Source: Legionella saoudiensis
Lineage (GTDB): Bacteria > Pseudomonadota > Gammaproteobacteria > Legionellales > Legionellaceae
Direction of reading: 5' to 3'
NCBI RefSeq assembly: GCF_001465875.1
Contig: NZ_LN901323.1
Span: forward strand, 436,501 to 500,500
Length of the DNA stretch: 64,000 bases
In this document: positions 45,960 through 54,506 of the stretch, one piece after another
Numbering within the stretch: the first letter of the stretch is position 1
Layout of the letters: each line of letters begins with the position of its first letter
Translations under genes and position numbers: made by a program
Notes under the pieces: model-generated
Told to the model about the DNA's origin: nothing
Database searches by the model: none
The model's input: the letters and a program-made list of their open reading frames with translations, nothing else

Positions 45960-45996
45960 TTTACATAGCTTGCTATATATTAGCAAGCTATGTAAA
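45960..45996. promoter_or_regulatory. Palindromic operator between marR and phzF genes
   Basis: TTTACATAGCTTGCTA and TAGCAAGCTATGTAAA form perfect 16-base arms around TATAT. The site lies 13 bases from the marR start and 31 bases from the phzF start, where both promoters must be. MarR proteins bind such dyads as dimers. Confidence 0.75.
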
Positions 45997-46027
45997 ATTA
46001 GTCTAGTTTACTAACAAGGGGTTCATA

Positions 46028-46825
46028 ATGATTAAGCAAGCAATTTTTCAGGTAGATGCCTTTACTTCTACCTTATACATGGGTAATCCTGCCGCTGTTT
46101 GCCCCTTAGAATCATGGTTAGATGACAGGTTAATGCAGCTTATTGCCAGAGAAAACAATCTATCTGAAACCGCTTTTATTGTTCCTGATGGGGCGCATTA
46201 TCAAATACGCTGGTTTACCCCAAATACAGAAGTTGACTTATGTGGGCATGCTACATTAGCGAGCGCGTTTGTCTTATTCGAAGTGTTAGGACATCAAGGA
46301 AAAGAAATCCTCTTTAAAAGCAAGAGTGGGATTTTAACGGTAAAGAAGGAAGGGGATTTGTTACAGATGGATTTTCCAGCCCTACCATTTACGAAGATAG
46401 ACCCCAGTGCCGCACTTATTGAGGCTATAAAAATAACTCCCGACGAGGTTTATCAAAGCACCTTTGATACCTTATGTATTTTTAATGATGCCGAACTCGT
46501 TAAACAGGCAAAACCTGATTTGAATGCATTAGCCAATATAGCATGTCGCGGCATTATTTTTTCAGCGCCTGCAACTGAGTCGGATGTTTATTCACGGTGT
46601 TTTTATCCTGGCTGTGATGTTCCTGAGGATCCGGTGACCGGTTCAGCACATTGCGTTATTGCTCCTTATTGGTGCGCACGCCTCAATAAGCAAAAGATTC
46701 ATGCCCGTCAAGGTGGCAGTCGTCAAGGAGAGCTTTGGTGTGAGTTGAAAGGTGAGCGCGTGCTATTATCGGGATACAGCCAATTGTATTTAGAGGGTAA
46801 AATTCAAATCCCTTCCACCCTATAA
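46028..46825 (+). CDS. PhzF family isomerase/epimerase-like protein
   Basis: A 265-residue protein of the diaminopimelate-epimerase fold. Family marks seen are FQVDAFTSTLYMGNPAAVC at the start, the catalytic Glu in NNLSETAFIVP, VDLCGHATLASAFVLFE near 75 and PEDPVTGSAHCVIAPYW near 205. PhzF itself isomerises a phenazine precursor; most homologues, like this one without phenazine neighbours, have unknown substrates. AAGGGG sits six bases ahead of the ATG. Divergent from a MarR regulator that probably controls it. Confidence 0.92.
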   Translation: MIKQAIFQVDAFTSTLYMGNPAAVCPLESWLDDRLMQLIARENNLSETAFIVPDGAHYQIRWFTPNTEVDLCGHATLASAFVLFEVLGHQGKEILFKSKSGILTVKKEGDLLQMDFPALPFTKIDPSAALIEAIKITPDEVYQSTFDTLCIFNDAELVKQAKPDLNALANIACRGIIFSAPATESDVYSRCFYPGCDVPEDPVTGSAHCVIAPYWCARLNKQKIHARQGGSRQGELWCELKGERVLLSGYSQLYLEGKIQIPSTL

Positions 46826-46988
46826 TGTTTTATTTTCAACCAGTAGCCTTGGCCCTATCAAGGCTGCAATTGCTAGCTAAAATAAATAGGCAATAATTTT
46901 AGCTCATTCGGACTACATGAATTTAATAAATTGGGTATGGATAAAAAATAATTTAACTGGAGGGGGAAATTAGTTTATTTCTTGAAAG

Positions 46989-47064
46989 TGGCTCCCCGGA
47001 CAAGACTCGAACTTGTGACCTAATGATTAACAGTCATCCGCTCTACCGACTGAGCTACCGGGGA
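46989..47064 (-). tRNA. tRNA-Asn (anticodon GTT)
   Basis: On the minus strand: acceptor TCCCCGG pairs with CCGGGGA, D-arm TAGCTCAGTCGGTAGAGC, anticodon loop CTGTTAA giving GTT, T-arm with GTTCGAGT, and encoded GCCA at the 3' end. Length 76 bases. Confidence 0.96.
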
Positions 47065-47074
47065 ATATGTGCGA

Positions 47075-47103
47075 ATCTTAAAACGATTCTGTGCATTGGT
47101 CAA
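47075..47103 (-). promoter_or_regulatory. Promoter of the tRNA-Asn gene
   Basis: On the minus strand TTGACC (47103-47098), 17-base spacer, TAAGAT (47080-47075), placing initiation a few bases before the tRNA. Confidence 0.6.
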
Positions 47104-47227
47104 GCATATATTGTAATAAATTTTTGGATATCTTTATTTTTGATTTTTTGTTTTCCAAAAAGGAAAAAAATCGTTCTTTTGGGTGGGCAAATTGGTTTGC
47201 AACGGTCTCTTGGCCTCAATCAAAATG

Positions 47228-47298
47228 TAGGCTGGGCTGTAAAGCCCAGCAGCAGAGCTTGAGCTTATTTTCAGTGCTGGGCTTATAGCCCAGCCTAC
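47228..47298. repeat. Composite GGCTGGGCT hairpin repeat
   Basis: Two small hairpins, GCTGGGCT-GTAA-AGCCCAGC and GCTGGGCT-TAT-AGCCCAGC, flank a 28-base spacer. The outermost GTAGGCTGGGCT and AGCCCAGCCTAC also pair over the whole unit. The hairpin at 28566-28589 is a single-stem version of the same repeat. It lies just past the aminotransferase stop. Confidence 0.65.
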
Positions 47299-47332
47299 GA
47301 GTGCTTGTCCGCGGGACGTAGAAGGGTGGGTA

Positions 47333-48511
47333 TTATTTACAAAAGCGCTCTAGTCTATCCATGGCGTCTTTGAGTATTTCCATGCTGGTTGCGAACGAGA
47401 GGCGGATGCAGCCTTCATTGCCGAATGCGGAGCCGGGGACAAGGGCAACGCCTACTTCGGTTAATAATTTTTCAGAAAACTCTAAGTCATTGGCATAACC
47501 GCGTTTGTTGATTACTTCTTGAACACTGGGGAAGATATAGAAGGTGCCATCGGCGGGAATTACCTCAACGCCTGGAATTTTTTGTAAGCGGTCTGCAACA
47601 TAATCATGGCGTTGGCGGAAGGCTTCAACCATTGATAGAACGGTTTCATTACCACCATTTAGGGCTGCTACCGCGGCGCGTTGTGCAATAGAGCAGGGGT
47701 TTGAAGTGGATTGCGATTGAATGGTTTTCATTGCATTCATTAAGGGTAGAGGGCCTGCAGCATAGCCGATGCGCCAGCCAGTCATGGCATAAGCTTTAGA
47801 TACGCCATTTAACACTACGGTGCGCTCATACAATTCAGGGCACGCGTTTAGAATGTTTACAAAAGATTGACTCCAAAGGATATGTTCATACATATCATCA
47901 GTAGCAATAATAATTTGTGGGTGTTTTTTCAAGACTTCTGCTAATGCCTTTAATTCCTCCAGGGTATATGCTACTCCCGAAGGATTCGATGGACTATTTA
48001 AGAACAATAAACGTGTTTTAGGGGTAATCGCTGCTGCTAATTGCTGCGCATTAATTTTGTAACGTTGTGCGGGGGTGGTTGGAATAATTACGGGCACACC
48101 GTCAGCCAATAACACCATATCAGGATAAGAAACCCAATAAGGAGCGGGGATTAGTACTTCATCACCTGGATTTAATAAAGCTTGGCATAGGTTATAACAG
48201 CTTTGTTTACCGCCTACCGAAACTAAAATTTGATTTACCTGATAGTCCAAACCATTATCTTTTTTGAACTTATTCTTAATGGCTTCTTTTAATTCCGGAA
48301 TACCGTCTACTGCTGTATATTTGGTGAAACCTTTATTGATCGCATTAATCGCCGCTTCCTTGATGTATGCAGGTGTGTCAAAATCAGGTTCACCAGTGCC
48401 TAAGTTAATCACATCATGTCCCTGCGCCCGTAGTTGGGTAGCTTTAGCTGCTACTGCCAATGTTGGTGATGGTTTCACTTTTTGCACGCGATTTGCTAAT
48501 ACGATATCCAT
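47333..48511 (-). CDS. Aspartate/aromatic aminotransferase (class I, PLP)
   Basis: Transfers amino groups between aspartate or related amino acids and 2-oxoglutarate. The 392-residue fold-type I protein has INLGTGEPDFDTPAYIKEAA and GFTKYTAVDGIPELKEAI near the start, NSPSNPSGVAYT near 170, and the PLP-binding Lys in NGVSKAYAMTGWRIGYAAGP near 235. EGCIRLSFATS near the end holds the substrate-carboxylate Arg. These match the bacterial/thermophilic 1-gamma aspartate aminotransferases, some of which also use prephenate or tyrosine. Divergent from uvrB with only 30 bases between start codons. Confidence 0.9.
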   Translation of the reverse strand: MDIVLANRVQKVKPSPTLAVAAKATQLRAQGHDVINLGTGEPDFDTPAYIKEAAINAINKGFTKYTAVDGIPELKEAIKNKFKKDNGLDYQVNQILVSVGGKQSCYNLCQALLNPGDEVLIPAPYWVSYPDMVLLADGVPVIIPTTPAQRYKINAQQLAAAITPKTRLLFLNSPSNPSGVAYTLEELKALAEVLKKHPQIIIATDDMYEHILWSQSFVNILNACPELYERTVVLNGVSKAYAMTGWRIGYAAGPLPLMNAMKTIQSQSTSNPCSIAQRAAVAALNGGNETVLSMVEAFRQRHDYVADRLQKIPGVEVIPADGTFYIFPSVQEVINKRGYANDLEFSEKLLTEVGVALVPGSAFGNEGCIRLSFATSMEILKDAMDRLERFCK

Positions 48512-48541
48512 TTATTACTCCTATGAGATATACTTATACGT

Positions 48542-50545
48542 ATGAAAGATTTGTTCAAAATTTATGCCAATTATCAGCCTGCCGGTGATCAGCCAACAGC
48601 CATTGCCTCATTAATTGACGGCTTAAAGTCTGGTTTAGCCAAGCAAACCCTTTTGGGGGTTACTGGCTCAGGTAAAACATTTACTATTGCCCATGTAATT
48701 CAGGCTATGCGGCGTCCCACATTAATTATGGCGCCGAATAAAACCTTAGCGGCACAGCTCTATGGCGAGTTTAAAGCCTATTTTCCTGATAATGCAGTAG
48801 AATATTTTGTTTCCTACTATGATTATTATCAGCCAGAGGCCTATGTGCCTTCTTCAGATACCTTTATCGAAAAAGACTCATCCATTAATGAGCACATCGA
48901 GCAAATGCGGCTTTCAGCTACGAAAGCATTAATTGAACGTAAAGATGCAATTATTGTTGCTACGGTGTCTGCAATTTATGGCTTGGGTGACCCGGATTCT
49001 TACCTGCGTATGGTATTACATCTTTCCCGTGGAGAACAATCTGAACAACGTAAAATTTTAAAACGTCTTGCCGAAATGCAATATACGCGTACGAATATGG
49101 CCTTAGAGCGAGGGCAATTCCGCGTCCATGGCGATGTAATTGATATTTTCCCGGCCGATTCTGAGCGGATGGCGATTCGCATCGAGTTATTTGACGATGA
49201 GGTCGAAAATATAGCTCAATTTGACCCCTTAACTGGGGAGGTGATTCAACGCTTACCTCGAGTTACTATTTTCCCTAAAACACACTATGTGACTCCGCGA
49301 GAGCGTATTTTGCAAACGGTGGATTGGGTAAAAGAGGAATTGCAGGAGCGACTGGCTGAATATAATGCGCAAAATAAGTTAGTGGAAGCACAGCGCTTAG
49401 AACAGCGTACCTGTTTTGATATCGAGATGATGTTGGAGCTTGGCTATTGCTCAGGAATCGAAAACTATTCGCGTTATTTATCGGCACGCAATGCCGGAGA
49501 GCCACCGCCAACCTTGTTTGATTATCTACCTCCAGAAGCTTTATTGATTATTGATGAATCCCATGTGACGGTACCTCAAATTGGCGGCATGTATCGTGGA
49601 GATCGTTCGCGTAAAGAAACTTTGGTGCAATACGGTTTCCGCCTGCCGTCAGCATTGGATAATCGTCCCTTACGTTTTGAAGAATTTGAAGGGCGCTCAC
49701 CCCAAACAATCTATATTTCCGCAACTCCTGGCCCTTATGAGCAAGAGCATTCCGATAATGTGGCTGAACAGGTAGTTCGCCCTACCGGGTTAATTGACCC
49801 TGAGGTGGAAATACGCCCGGTTCGAACTCAAGTTGATGATTTAATGTCTGAGGCACGTCAAGTAATTCAGCAGGGGGCGCGAGTTTTAGTGACGACGCTA
49901 ACTAAGCGTATGGCAGAAGATTTGACCGACTATTTAAATGAACATGGAATAAAAGTTCGTTATTTGCACGCGGATATAGATACGGTTGAGCGAATGGAAA
50001 TCATCCGGGATTTACGCTTAGGAGTTTTTGATGTGTTGGTTGGTATTAACTTACTGCGTGAGGGCTTAGACATGCCTGAGGTGGCTTTAGTTGCTATTCT
50101 CGATGCGGATAAAGAGGGCTTTTTACGTTCCGATCGCTCTTTAATTCAAACCATTGGCCGTGCTGCCCGTAATGTGCAGGGTCGTGCAATTCTATATGCC
50201 GATAAGATTACGGGTTCTATGCAACGTGCATTAGATGAGACGAGCCGGCGTCGGGAAAAACAAAAAGCATTTAATGAAGCTCATGGGATTACTCCCAAAG
50301 GAATTAATAAATCCATTACTGATATTATGGAAGGTGCTTACGTCGGCAAGCGCAAAGAGGCTGTGGCTGAGCCTACTCCTGAGTATTTGCACTGGTCTAC
50401 TCAAGAGTTGGTAAAACATATTAATACCTTAGAAAAGCAAATGTATGTGCATGCTAAAAATATGGAGTTTGAGGCGGCGGCTAAGGTGCGGGATCAGTAT
50501 CTTTTATTGAAGGAGCAATTGCTTAAGGGTGATGCTGCGAATTAA
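48542..50545 (+). CDS. uvrB: UvrABC system protein B
   Basis: The damage-verifying helicase of nucleotide excision repair; receives DNA from UvrA and recruits UvrC. The 667 residues match the family throughout: [14 protein letters not shown], Walker A in [14 protein letters not shown] near 40, the beta-hairpin region [16 protein letters not shown] near 95, [21 protein letters not shown] near 340, helicase motifs [15 protein letters not shown] and QTIGRAARN, and the UvrC-binding UVR domain at the C-terminus ([20 protein letters not shown]). No strong ribosome site precedes the ATG, and the 30-base gap to the divergent gene means its promoter must overlap that gene. Confidence 0.98.
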   Translation: MKDLFKIYANYQPAGDQPTAIASLIDGLKSGLAKQTLLGVTGSGKTFTIAHVIQAMRRPTLIMAPNKTLAAQLYGEFKAYFPDNAVEYFVSYYDYYQPEAYVPSSDTFIEKDSSINEHIEQMRLSATKALIERKDAIIVATVSAIYGLGDPDSYLRMVLHLSRGEQSEQRKILKRLAEMQYTRTNMALERGQFRVHGDVIDIFPADSERMAIRIELFDDEVENIAQFDPLTGEVIQRLPRVTIFPKTHYVTPRERILQTVDWVKEELQERLAEYNAQNKLVEAQRLEQRTCFDIEMMLELGYCSGIENYSRYLSARNAGEPPPTLFDYLPPEALLIIDESHVTVPQIGGMYRGDRSRKETLVQYGFRLPSALDNRPLRFEEFEGRSPQTIYISATPGPYEQEHSDNVAEQVVRPTGLIDPEVEIRPVRTQVDDLMSEARQVIQQGARVLVTTLTKRMAEDLTDYLNEHGIKVRYLHADIDTVERMEIIRDLRLGVFDVLVGINLLREGLDMPEVALVAILDADKEGFLRSDRSLIQTIGRAARNVQGRAILYADKITGSMQRALDETSRRREKQKAFNEAHGITPKGINKSITDIMEGAYVGKRKEAVAEPTPEYLHWSTQELVKHINTLEKQMYVHAKNMEFEAAAKVRDQYLLLKEQLLKGDAAN

Positions 50546-50601
50546 AACAGTCAATACCTTAAGTATAGGCCATCTATGCTTGAGCACTACTGGACTAAAG
50601 T

Positions 50602-50630
50602 TTGACAAACAATAAAAAAAATAGAAATAA
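50602..50630 (+). promoter_or_regulatory. Candidate promoter of the alpha/beta hydrolase gene
   Basis: A perfect TTGACA at 50602-50607 is followed by an A-rich stretch with AAATAA at 50625-50630 (17-base spacer). The -10 is poor. Initiation near 50637 would leave a short leader. Confidence 0.4.
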
Positions 50631-50663
50631 TTCGGCCCTGTTTTTTGCACCAGGTTGGTTATC

Positions 50664-51821
50664 GTGATCTATCATGCTCCAGAACCTAGTAAATTACCGT
50701 CACCCCATGAACGGCATCCTTTATTTAACTTTTCAGCCAAGCCGAGCTGGCTCGATGGTTTTTTAGCTAAGTATGCTTTACCTTCTCAGAGCGAAGATTT
50801 TAGCGCTCTGTTTATTGAGGAACCAAGCCAGTTTGATGATGGGATGTTGCTGCATGAGCATCATAAGGTAGTCACTTTCGATGGCGCACAACTTGATACA
50901 TTGGAAATAAGACACAAAGTACAGCAAGAGCTCGAGCCGCAATATCAAACTTTTATCATAAACTTTAATTGCAATTTTAAAGTTTATGAGCAATCGCTAG
51001 TCGAAATGCAGGAAAATGCACGAGACCTGCAAACGAATGTCATTGGTTTTAATTATCGGAATGTGGGGCGCAGCAAGGGCCAGGTTCAGCTCATGACCCA
51101 ATTAATTATCGATGGCATTGCCCAAGTGCAGCGATTATTAGATCAAGGCATTTCTCCAGAAAATATTACATTAAATGGCTTATCCATTGGGGGAGGGGTA
51201 GCTACCTGTGTAGCCTGGTATTTTCACCAGCAGGGCCTGAAGGTTAATTTATTTAATGATCGTTCCTTTTCCTCAAGCTTAAAACTTGTTTTAAGTCATT
51301 TGCAGAACATACCTATTCTTGGTGGAGTACTTGGTTTTATCTTTACACTCCTCGTGTGTAATTCGGCCTGGTATGCTCCTATTGCGGAACTGTTTCAGGA
51401 AATTCCCCAGGAGTATCGTGATTACATGCTGGTACGCACGCCTCGTAGTAAACGCACGACGCAAACCCAAGATGACTGTGCCATTCCTCATGAAGGTTCC
51501 TTGCATCTTGGTTTAAGAGAACAACGTAGAAAAATAAAAGGAGCACTTGATCAACAAATTATGGCCTATAAAAACGAAGAGGGTGCTGATAGCAAAATCA
51601 TCAATGAGCTACAGGCTGTGAAATCAGCGGAGAAGGAAAAAGCACGTAACCGAAAAATGGAGGCGCCGGTTACTAATATTGGCGAAGACTCTGCACATAC
51701 TATGGCAAAAAAGTATTTATTTAACCGTCGCGGCCTTTCTGCGGATACTTTTTTTAAGAATTTTGTACATCGGTCGCATGAGGAACATGGCATTAAGCCG
51801 ATAAAATGTAGGATTGGTTAA
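50664..51821 (+). CDS. Alpha/beta hydrolase, SidB/Sdb-like (candidate effector)
   Basis: A 385-residue protein. Residues about 95-200 show an alpha/beta hydrolase core: QTFIINFNCNFKVYEQSL, VIGFNYRNVGRSKGQVQL (oxyanion-side NYRxVGxSxG), the nucleophile elbow in ITLNGLSIGGGVATCVAW with Ser as nucleophile, and VNLFNDRSFSS. The same order occurs in the Legionella SidB/SdbA group and in a chlamydial hydrolase family. The acid and His are less certain; HRSHEEHG near the C-terminus is a candidate. The GTG at 50664 has AGG nine bases ahead and is preferred to the TTG at 50655. Lipase activity and secretion are inference. Confidence 0.7.
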   Translation: MIYHAPEPSKLPSPHERHPLFNFSAKPSWLDGFLAKYALPSQSEDFSALFIEEPSQFDDGMLLHEHHKVVTFDGAQLDTLEIRHKVQQELEPQYQTFIINFNCNFKVYEQSLVEMQENARDLQTNVIGFNYRNVGRSKGQVQLMTQLIIDGIAQVQRLLDQGISPENITLNGLSIGGGVATCVAWYFHQQGLKVNLFNDRSFSSSLKLVLSHLQNIPILGGVLGFIFTLLVCNSAWYAPIAELFQEIPQEYRDYMLVRTPRSKRTTQTQDDCAIPHEGSLHLGLREQRRKIKGALDQQIMAYKNEEGADSKIINELQAVKSAEKEKARNRKMEAPVTNIGEDSAHTMAKKYLFNRRGLSADTFFKNFVHRSHEEHGIKPIKCRIG

Positions 51822-51984
51822 AGAAGGTAGCCCGATAGGCATGGATTTTGAACCCTGAGGTTCAAGTGGGTGACGATTGCATCGGTTCAGGCTTCCCATT
51901 CCAGATGGGCTTGCACAACACCGACTGCAGGATGCCTCCCATGCTGTTAGCATTGGTTCGAAAATCACTCCCCACCGGGTTAGT
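51822..51984 (-). ncRNA. ssrS: 6S RNA
   Basis: 6S RNA binds the sigma-70 RNA polymerase holoenzyme and mimics an open promoter. On the minus strand the closing stem pairs TAACCCGGT (51984-51976) with ATCGGGCTA (51836-51828). Inside are GGTGGGGAGTGATTTTCG, a hairpin followed by GGGAAGCCTGAAC as in the enteric GAAGCCTTAAAAC region, and CACTTGAACCTCAGGGTTCA, close to the enteric CACCTTGAACCAAGGGTTCA. Ends are approximate to several bases. It starts downstream of a good promoter and ends at the stop of the hydrolase gene. In E. coli ssrS sits beside zapA; here zapA lies 7 kb away. Confidence 0.85.
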
Positions 51985-51987
51985 TTA

Positions 51988-52018
51988 AGTATAACACTGT
52001 TCGCTTGAATAATGTCAA
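51988..52018 (-). promoter_or_regulatory. Promoter of 6S RNA
   Basis: On the minus strand TTGACA (52018-52013) and TATACT (51993-51988) are separated by 19 bases, slightly long. Initiation falls near 51981, at the 5' edge of the closing stem. Confidence 0.6.
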
Positions 52019-52088
52019 GAAATCGTGGCCTTTACTTAATAAATAAACAAGCGCACTATACCGTATCGATAATTAACGAGGAATTATT

Positions 52089-52646
52089 ATGGTCGCAACA
52101 CCCTCCACGATGCTACCTTTAGGTAGTAAAGCCCCAGATTTTAATTTAATGGATACTCGCACGAACCAAATGCTGAGCCTTCAGGACAGTAAATCAGCCA
52201 TTGCTACAGTCATTATGTTTCTATGTAATCATTGCCCTTATGTAAAACATGTGCAACCGAAACTGGTTGAATTAGCCAATCTGTATCAGCCTAAAGGGAT
52301 AAGCTTTATCGCCATCAGCTCCAATGATGTGGAAAAATATCCTGACGATAGCCCCGAAAAAATGCATCTTGAAGCCTTAAATGCCCACTATAGCTTTCCT
52401 TATTTGTTCGATGAAAGCCAAGAAGTAGCGAAAGCTTATAAGGCTGCCTGCACCCCTGACTTTTATGTGTTCGATAAGGATTTATTGTGCGTCTATCGTG
52501 GTTGTCTTGATGATTCGACTCCTGGCAATAATAAGCCGTTAACCGGAGAGCACTTGCAGGCAGCATTGGAGTGCATCTTAGCTGGGAAACCAGTAAGTGC
52601 AGAGCAAAAGCCAAGTATAGGCTGTAACATCAAATGGAAAGCATAA
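52089..52646 (+). CDS. Thioredoxin-like (redoxin) family protein
   Basis: A 185-residue thioredoxin-fold protein of the AhpC/TSA-like group. LPLGSKAPDFNLMD opens the fold, IMFLCNHCPYVKHVQPKL holds a CxxC (CNHC) at the active-site position near residue 48, ISFIAISSNDVEKYPDDS and AACTPDFYVFDKD with the cis-Pro follow. No signal peptide, so cytoplasmic. Substrate unknown; peroxide or disulfide reduction are possible. GAGGAA lies five bases ahead of the ATG. Probably monocistronic. Confidence 0.9.
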   Translation: MVATPSTMLPLGSKAPDFNLMDTRTNQMLSLQDSKSAIATVIMFLCNHCPYVKHVQPKLVELANLYQPKGISFIAISSNDVEKYPDDSPEKMHLEALNAHYSFPYLFDESQEVAKAYKAACTPDFYVFDKDLLCVYRGCLDDSTPGNNKPLTGEHLQAALECILAGKPVSAEQKPSIGCNIKWKA

Positions 52647-52651
52647 AATCT

Positions 52652-52683
52652 GTAGCCCGTATTAGACGCAGTCGGAATACGGG
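52652..52683. repeat. GTAGCCCGTATTA repeat, copy 2 (partial)
   Basis: GTAGCCCGTATTA is followed after about 11 bases by AATACGGG, re-forming most of the stem of the element at 32427-32461 but lacking the last bases of the right arm. It sits just ahead of the promoter of the ABC exporter operon. Confidence 0.5.
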
Positions 52684-52695
52684 TAAGACCCCTTT

Positions 52696-52724
52696 TTGAC
52701 AGGCATTCTTCTTAAGCTTATGAT
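52696..52724 (+). promoter_or_regulatory. Strong promoter of the ABC exporter operon
   Basis: TTGACA (52696-52701), exactly 17-base spacer, TATGAT (52719-52724): eleven of twelve consensus bases. It lies 50 bases before the adaptor gene. Confidence 0.75.
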
Positions 52725-52774
52725 AGAAACTTTAAAATTGCGGTGAAGCAATAAAAACTCAGGATGGGTATGTC

Positions 52775-53611
52775 ATGCGTAAGTTGTTGTTCATAGGGCT
52801 GATTTTTCTATCACTAACGGCTTGCAAAAAAGAAGATAAATTGTTTAGCGGTTATGTTGATGTTGACCTCGTTTATTTATCAGCAAATTTTGGCGGACGG
52901 CTTACAGAACTTGCAGTGCACAGAGGCCAATTGGTTTCTAAGGATGAATTCCTATTTAGATTAGAGCAAACTAGCGAGCGTTATAGCGTCGACATGAGTG
53001 AGTTAAACAAGAAATCACTGCAAGCTCAACGGGAACAAACCTTAAGTCAAATTCATTACAATGAAATCAATTATCGTCGCATCGTAGATATGCGCAAACA
53101 AAATGCGGCAAGCCAAAGTGATTTGGATGCAGCGCAAAGAGATTTAACTGTTTCTAAACAGCAATTGGCTGATCTTGATGCCAGAATAAAAAGCAGTCAG
53201 ATTGAAACTTCCGATAAAAAGTGGCAAGTTACTCGCAAAGAAAATTTTGCCACCGATCGCGGCATAATCTTTGATACGTACTATACTCGTGGCGAATTTG
53301 TGCAAGCAGGTTATCCTGTTCTTTCTTTAGTTACTCAAAATAATATTAAAGCAATTTTTTTCGTTCCAGAAGCTCAATTAAACCGCTTACGACTTAATCA
53401 AAAAATTAATATTCAAACTAATGCGAATGAACATTTTGCCACAGGGCATATTTTCTTTATTTCCAATATTGCTGAGTATACTCCACCGATTATTTATTCC
53501 CGAGAAGAGCGTCAACGTTTAGTTTTTAGGGTTGAAGCAAAGATTGATAGTCCTGATTTAGAAAAAATTCATCTGGGGCAGCCTGTAACTTTGGAATTAG
53601 CTGATGAGTGA
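52775..53611 (+). CDS. HlyD-type periplasmic adaptor lipoprotein
   Basis: A 278-residue membrane fusion protein, first gene of a four-gene exporter operon. The signal peptide ends in a lipobox (LIFLSLTAC), so it is probably lipid-anchored in the inner membrane. GYVDVDLVYLSANFGGRLTELAVHRGQLV is the first lipoyl half. A helical hairpin spans about 65-140 (SASQSDLDAAQRDLTVSKQQ-type heptads), then GIIFDTYYTRGEFVQAGYPVLSL is the second half and a beta-barrel region ends the protein. It resembles YbhG. Its last codons overlap the ATPase start. Confidence 0.9.
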   Translation: MRKLLFIGLIFLSLTACKKEDKLFSGYVDVDLVYLSANFGGRLTELAVHRGQLVSKDEFLFRLEQTSERYSVDMSELNKKSLQAQREQTLSQIHYNEINYRRIVDMRKQNAASQSDLDAAQRDLTVSKQQLADLDARIKSSQIETSDKKWQVTRKENFATDRGIIFDTYYTRGEFVQAGYPVLSLVTQNNIKAIFFVPEAQLNRLRLNQKINIQTNANEHFATGHIFFISNIAEYTPPIIYSREERQRLVFRVEAKIDSPDLEKIHLGQPVTLELADE

Positions 53612-54506
53612 ACTTGCCATTGATGTAACGAATTTAACCAAAGAGTTCGATAAAAAGTTGGCGGTAGACCATATTTCTATCCAAGTAGAAAAAGGGGCAA
53701 TCTTCGGGTTTCTTGGCTCTAACGGCAGTGGGAAGACTACGACAATTCGTATGATTTGTGGTTTGTTATCGCCTACCGATGGTTCGGGTTCTTGTTTAGG
53801 TTATGATATTAGAACGCAAAGTGATGAGATTAAAAAGCACACCGGTTACATGCCGCAAAAATTCAGCTTTTATACTGGGTTAACGGTTTATGAAAATCTA
53901 CGTTTTGTTGCGGATATTTTCCAGGTAAAAAATTCAAAGCAGGCTATTGAGTCAATCATCGAAGATTTGGAACTAGAACGTTACCGTAAAGTACAAGCCG
54001 GTAATTTATCTGGAGGCTGGAAGCAGCGCTTGGCGTTGGCTTGTAGTTTATTGCATAAGCCGCAAATGCTCTTTTTAGATGAACCTACGGCAGGAGTCGA
54101 CCCTAAAGCACGCAAAGAGTTTTGGGACTATTTACATAAAATTTCCACACGTGATGGTACTACTATTTTGGTTACTACCCATTATATGGATGAGGCTGAA
54201 AAATGTACGGATTTGGCATACATCAACATTGGAAAATTGCTGTACGCTGGTCGCACTAAGGACTTGGTTCCACAATCGCATGTTAAAACTTATGTGCCAG
54301 AGCTAACTCGGCAAGAACAAAGCACTTTAATGGAAAAAATTGATGGCAGTTATCCCAATGTTTTGGTTTCCATTGTCAATAATGAATTACGCATTTCCTC
54401 TCGCAATCATGAATCTTTGCAGCAGCTGATTGATGAGCACTCAGAGGTAACATTTAAAGAAGTAACGCCCTCGTTTGAAGAGGTTTTTATTGGGTTAATG
54501 CGATGA
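53604..54506 (+). CDS. ABC transporter ATP-binding protein
   Basis: A 300-residue nucleotide-binding subunit that powers the exporter. Walker A is FLGSNGSGKTTTIRMI near 40, the Q-loop is in YMPQKFSFYTGLT, the signature is NLSGGWKQRLALACS near 138, Walker B is MLFLDEPTAGVDPKA near 160, and the switch His is in VTTHYMDEAE. One NBD only, unlike the double-NBD YbhF. The C-terminal 75 residues are the extension common in ABC-2 exporters. Overlaps the adaptor gene by 8 bases and the permease by 4, so all are coupled. Confidence 0.95.
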   Translation: MSELAIDVTNLTKEFDKKLAVDHISIQVEKGAIFGFLGSNGSGKTTTIRMICGLLSPTDGSGSCLGYDIRTQSDEIKKHTGYMPQKFSFYTGLTVYENLRFVADIFQVKNSKQAIESIIEDLELERYRKVQAGNLSGGWKQRLALACSLLHKPQMLFLDEPTAGVDPKARKEFWDYLHKISTRDGTTILVTTHYMDEAEKCTDLAYINIGKLLYAGRTKDLVPQSHVKTYVPELTRQEQSTLMEKIDGSYPNVLVSIVNNELRISSRNHESLQQLIDEHSEVTFKEVTPSFEEVFIGLMR

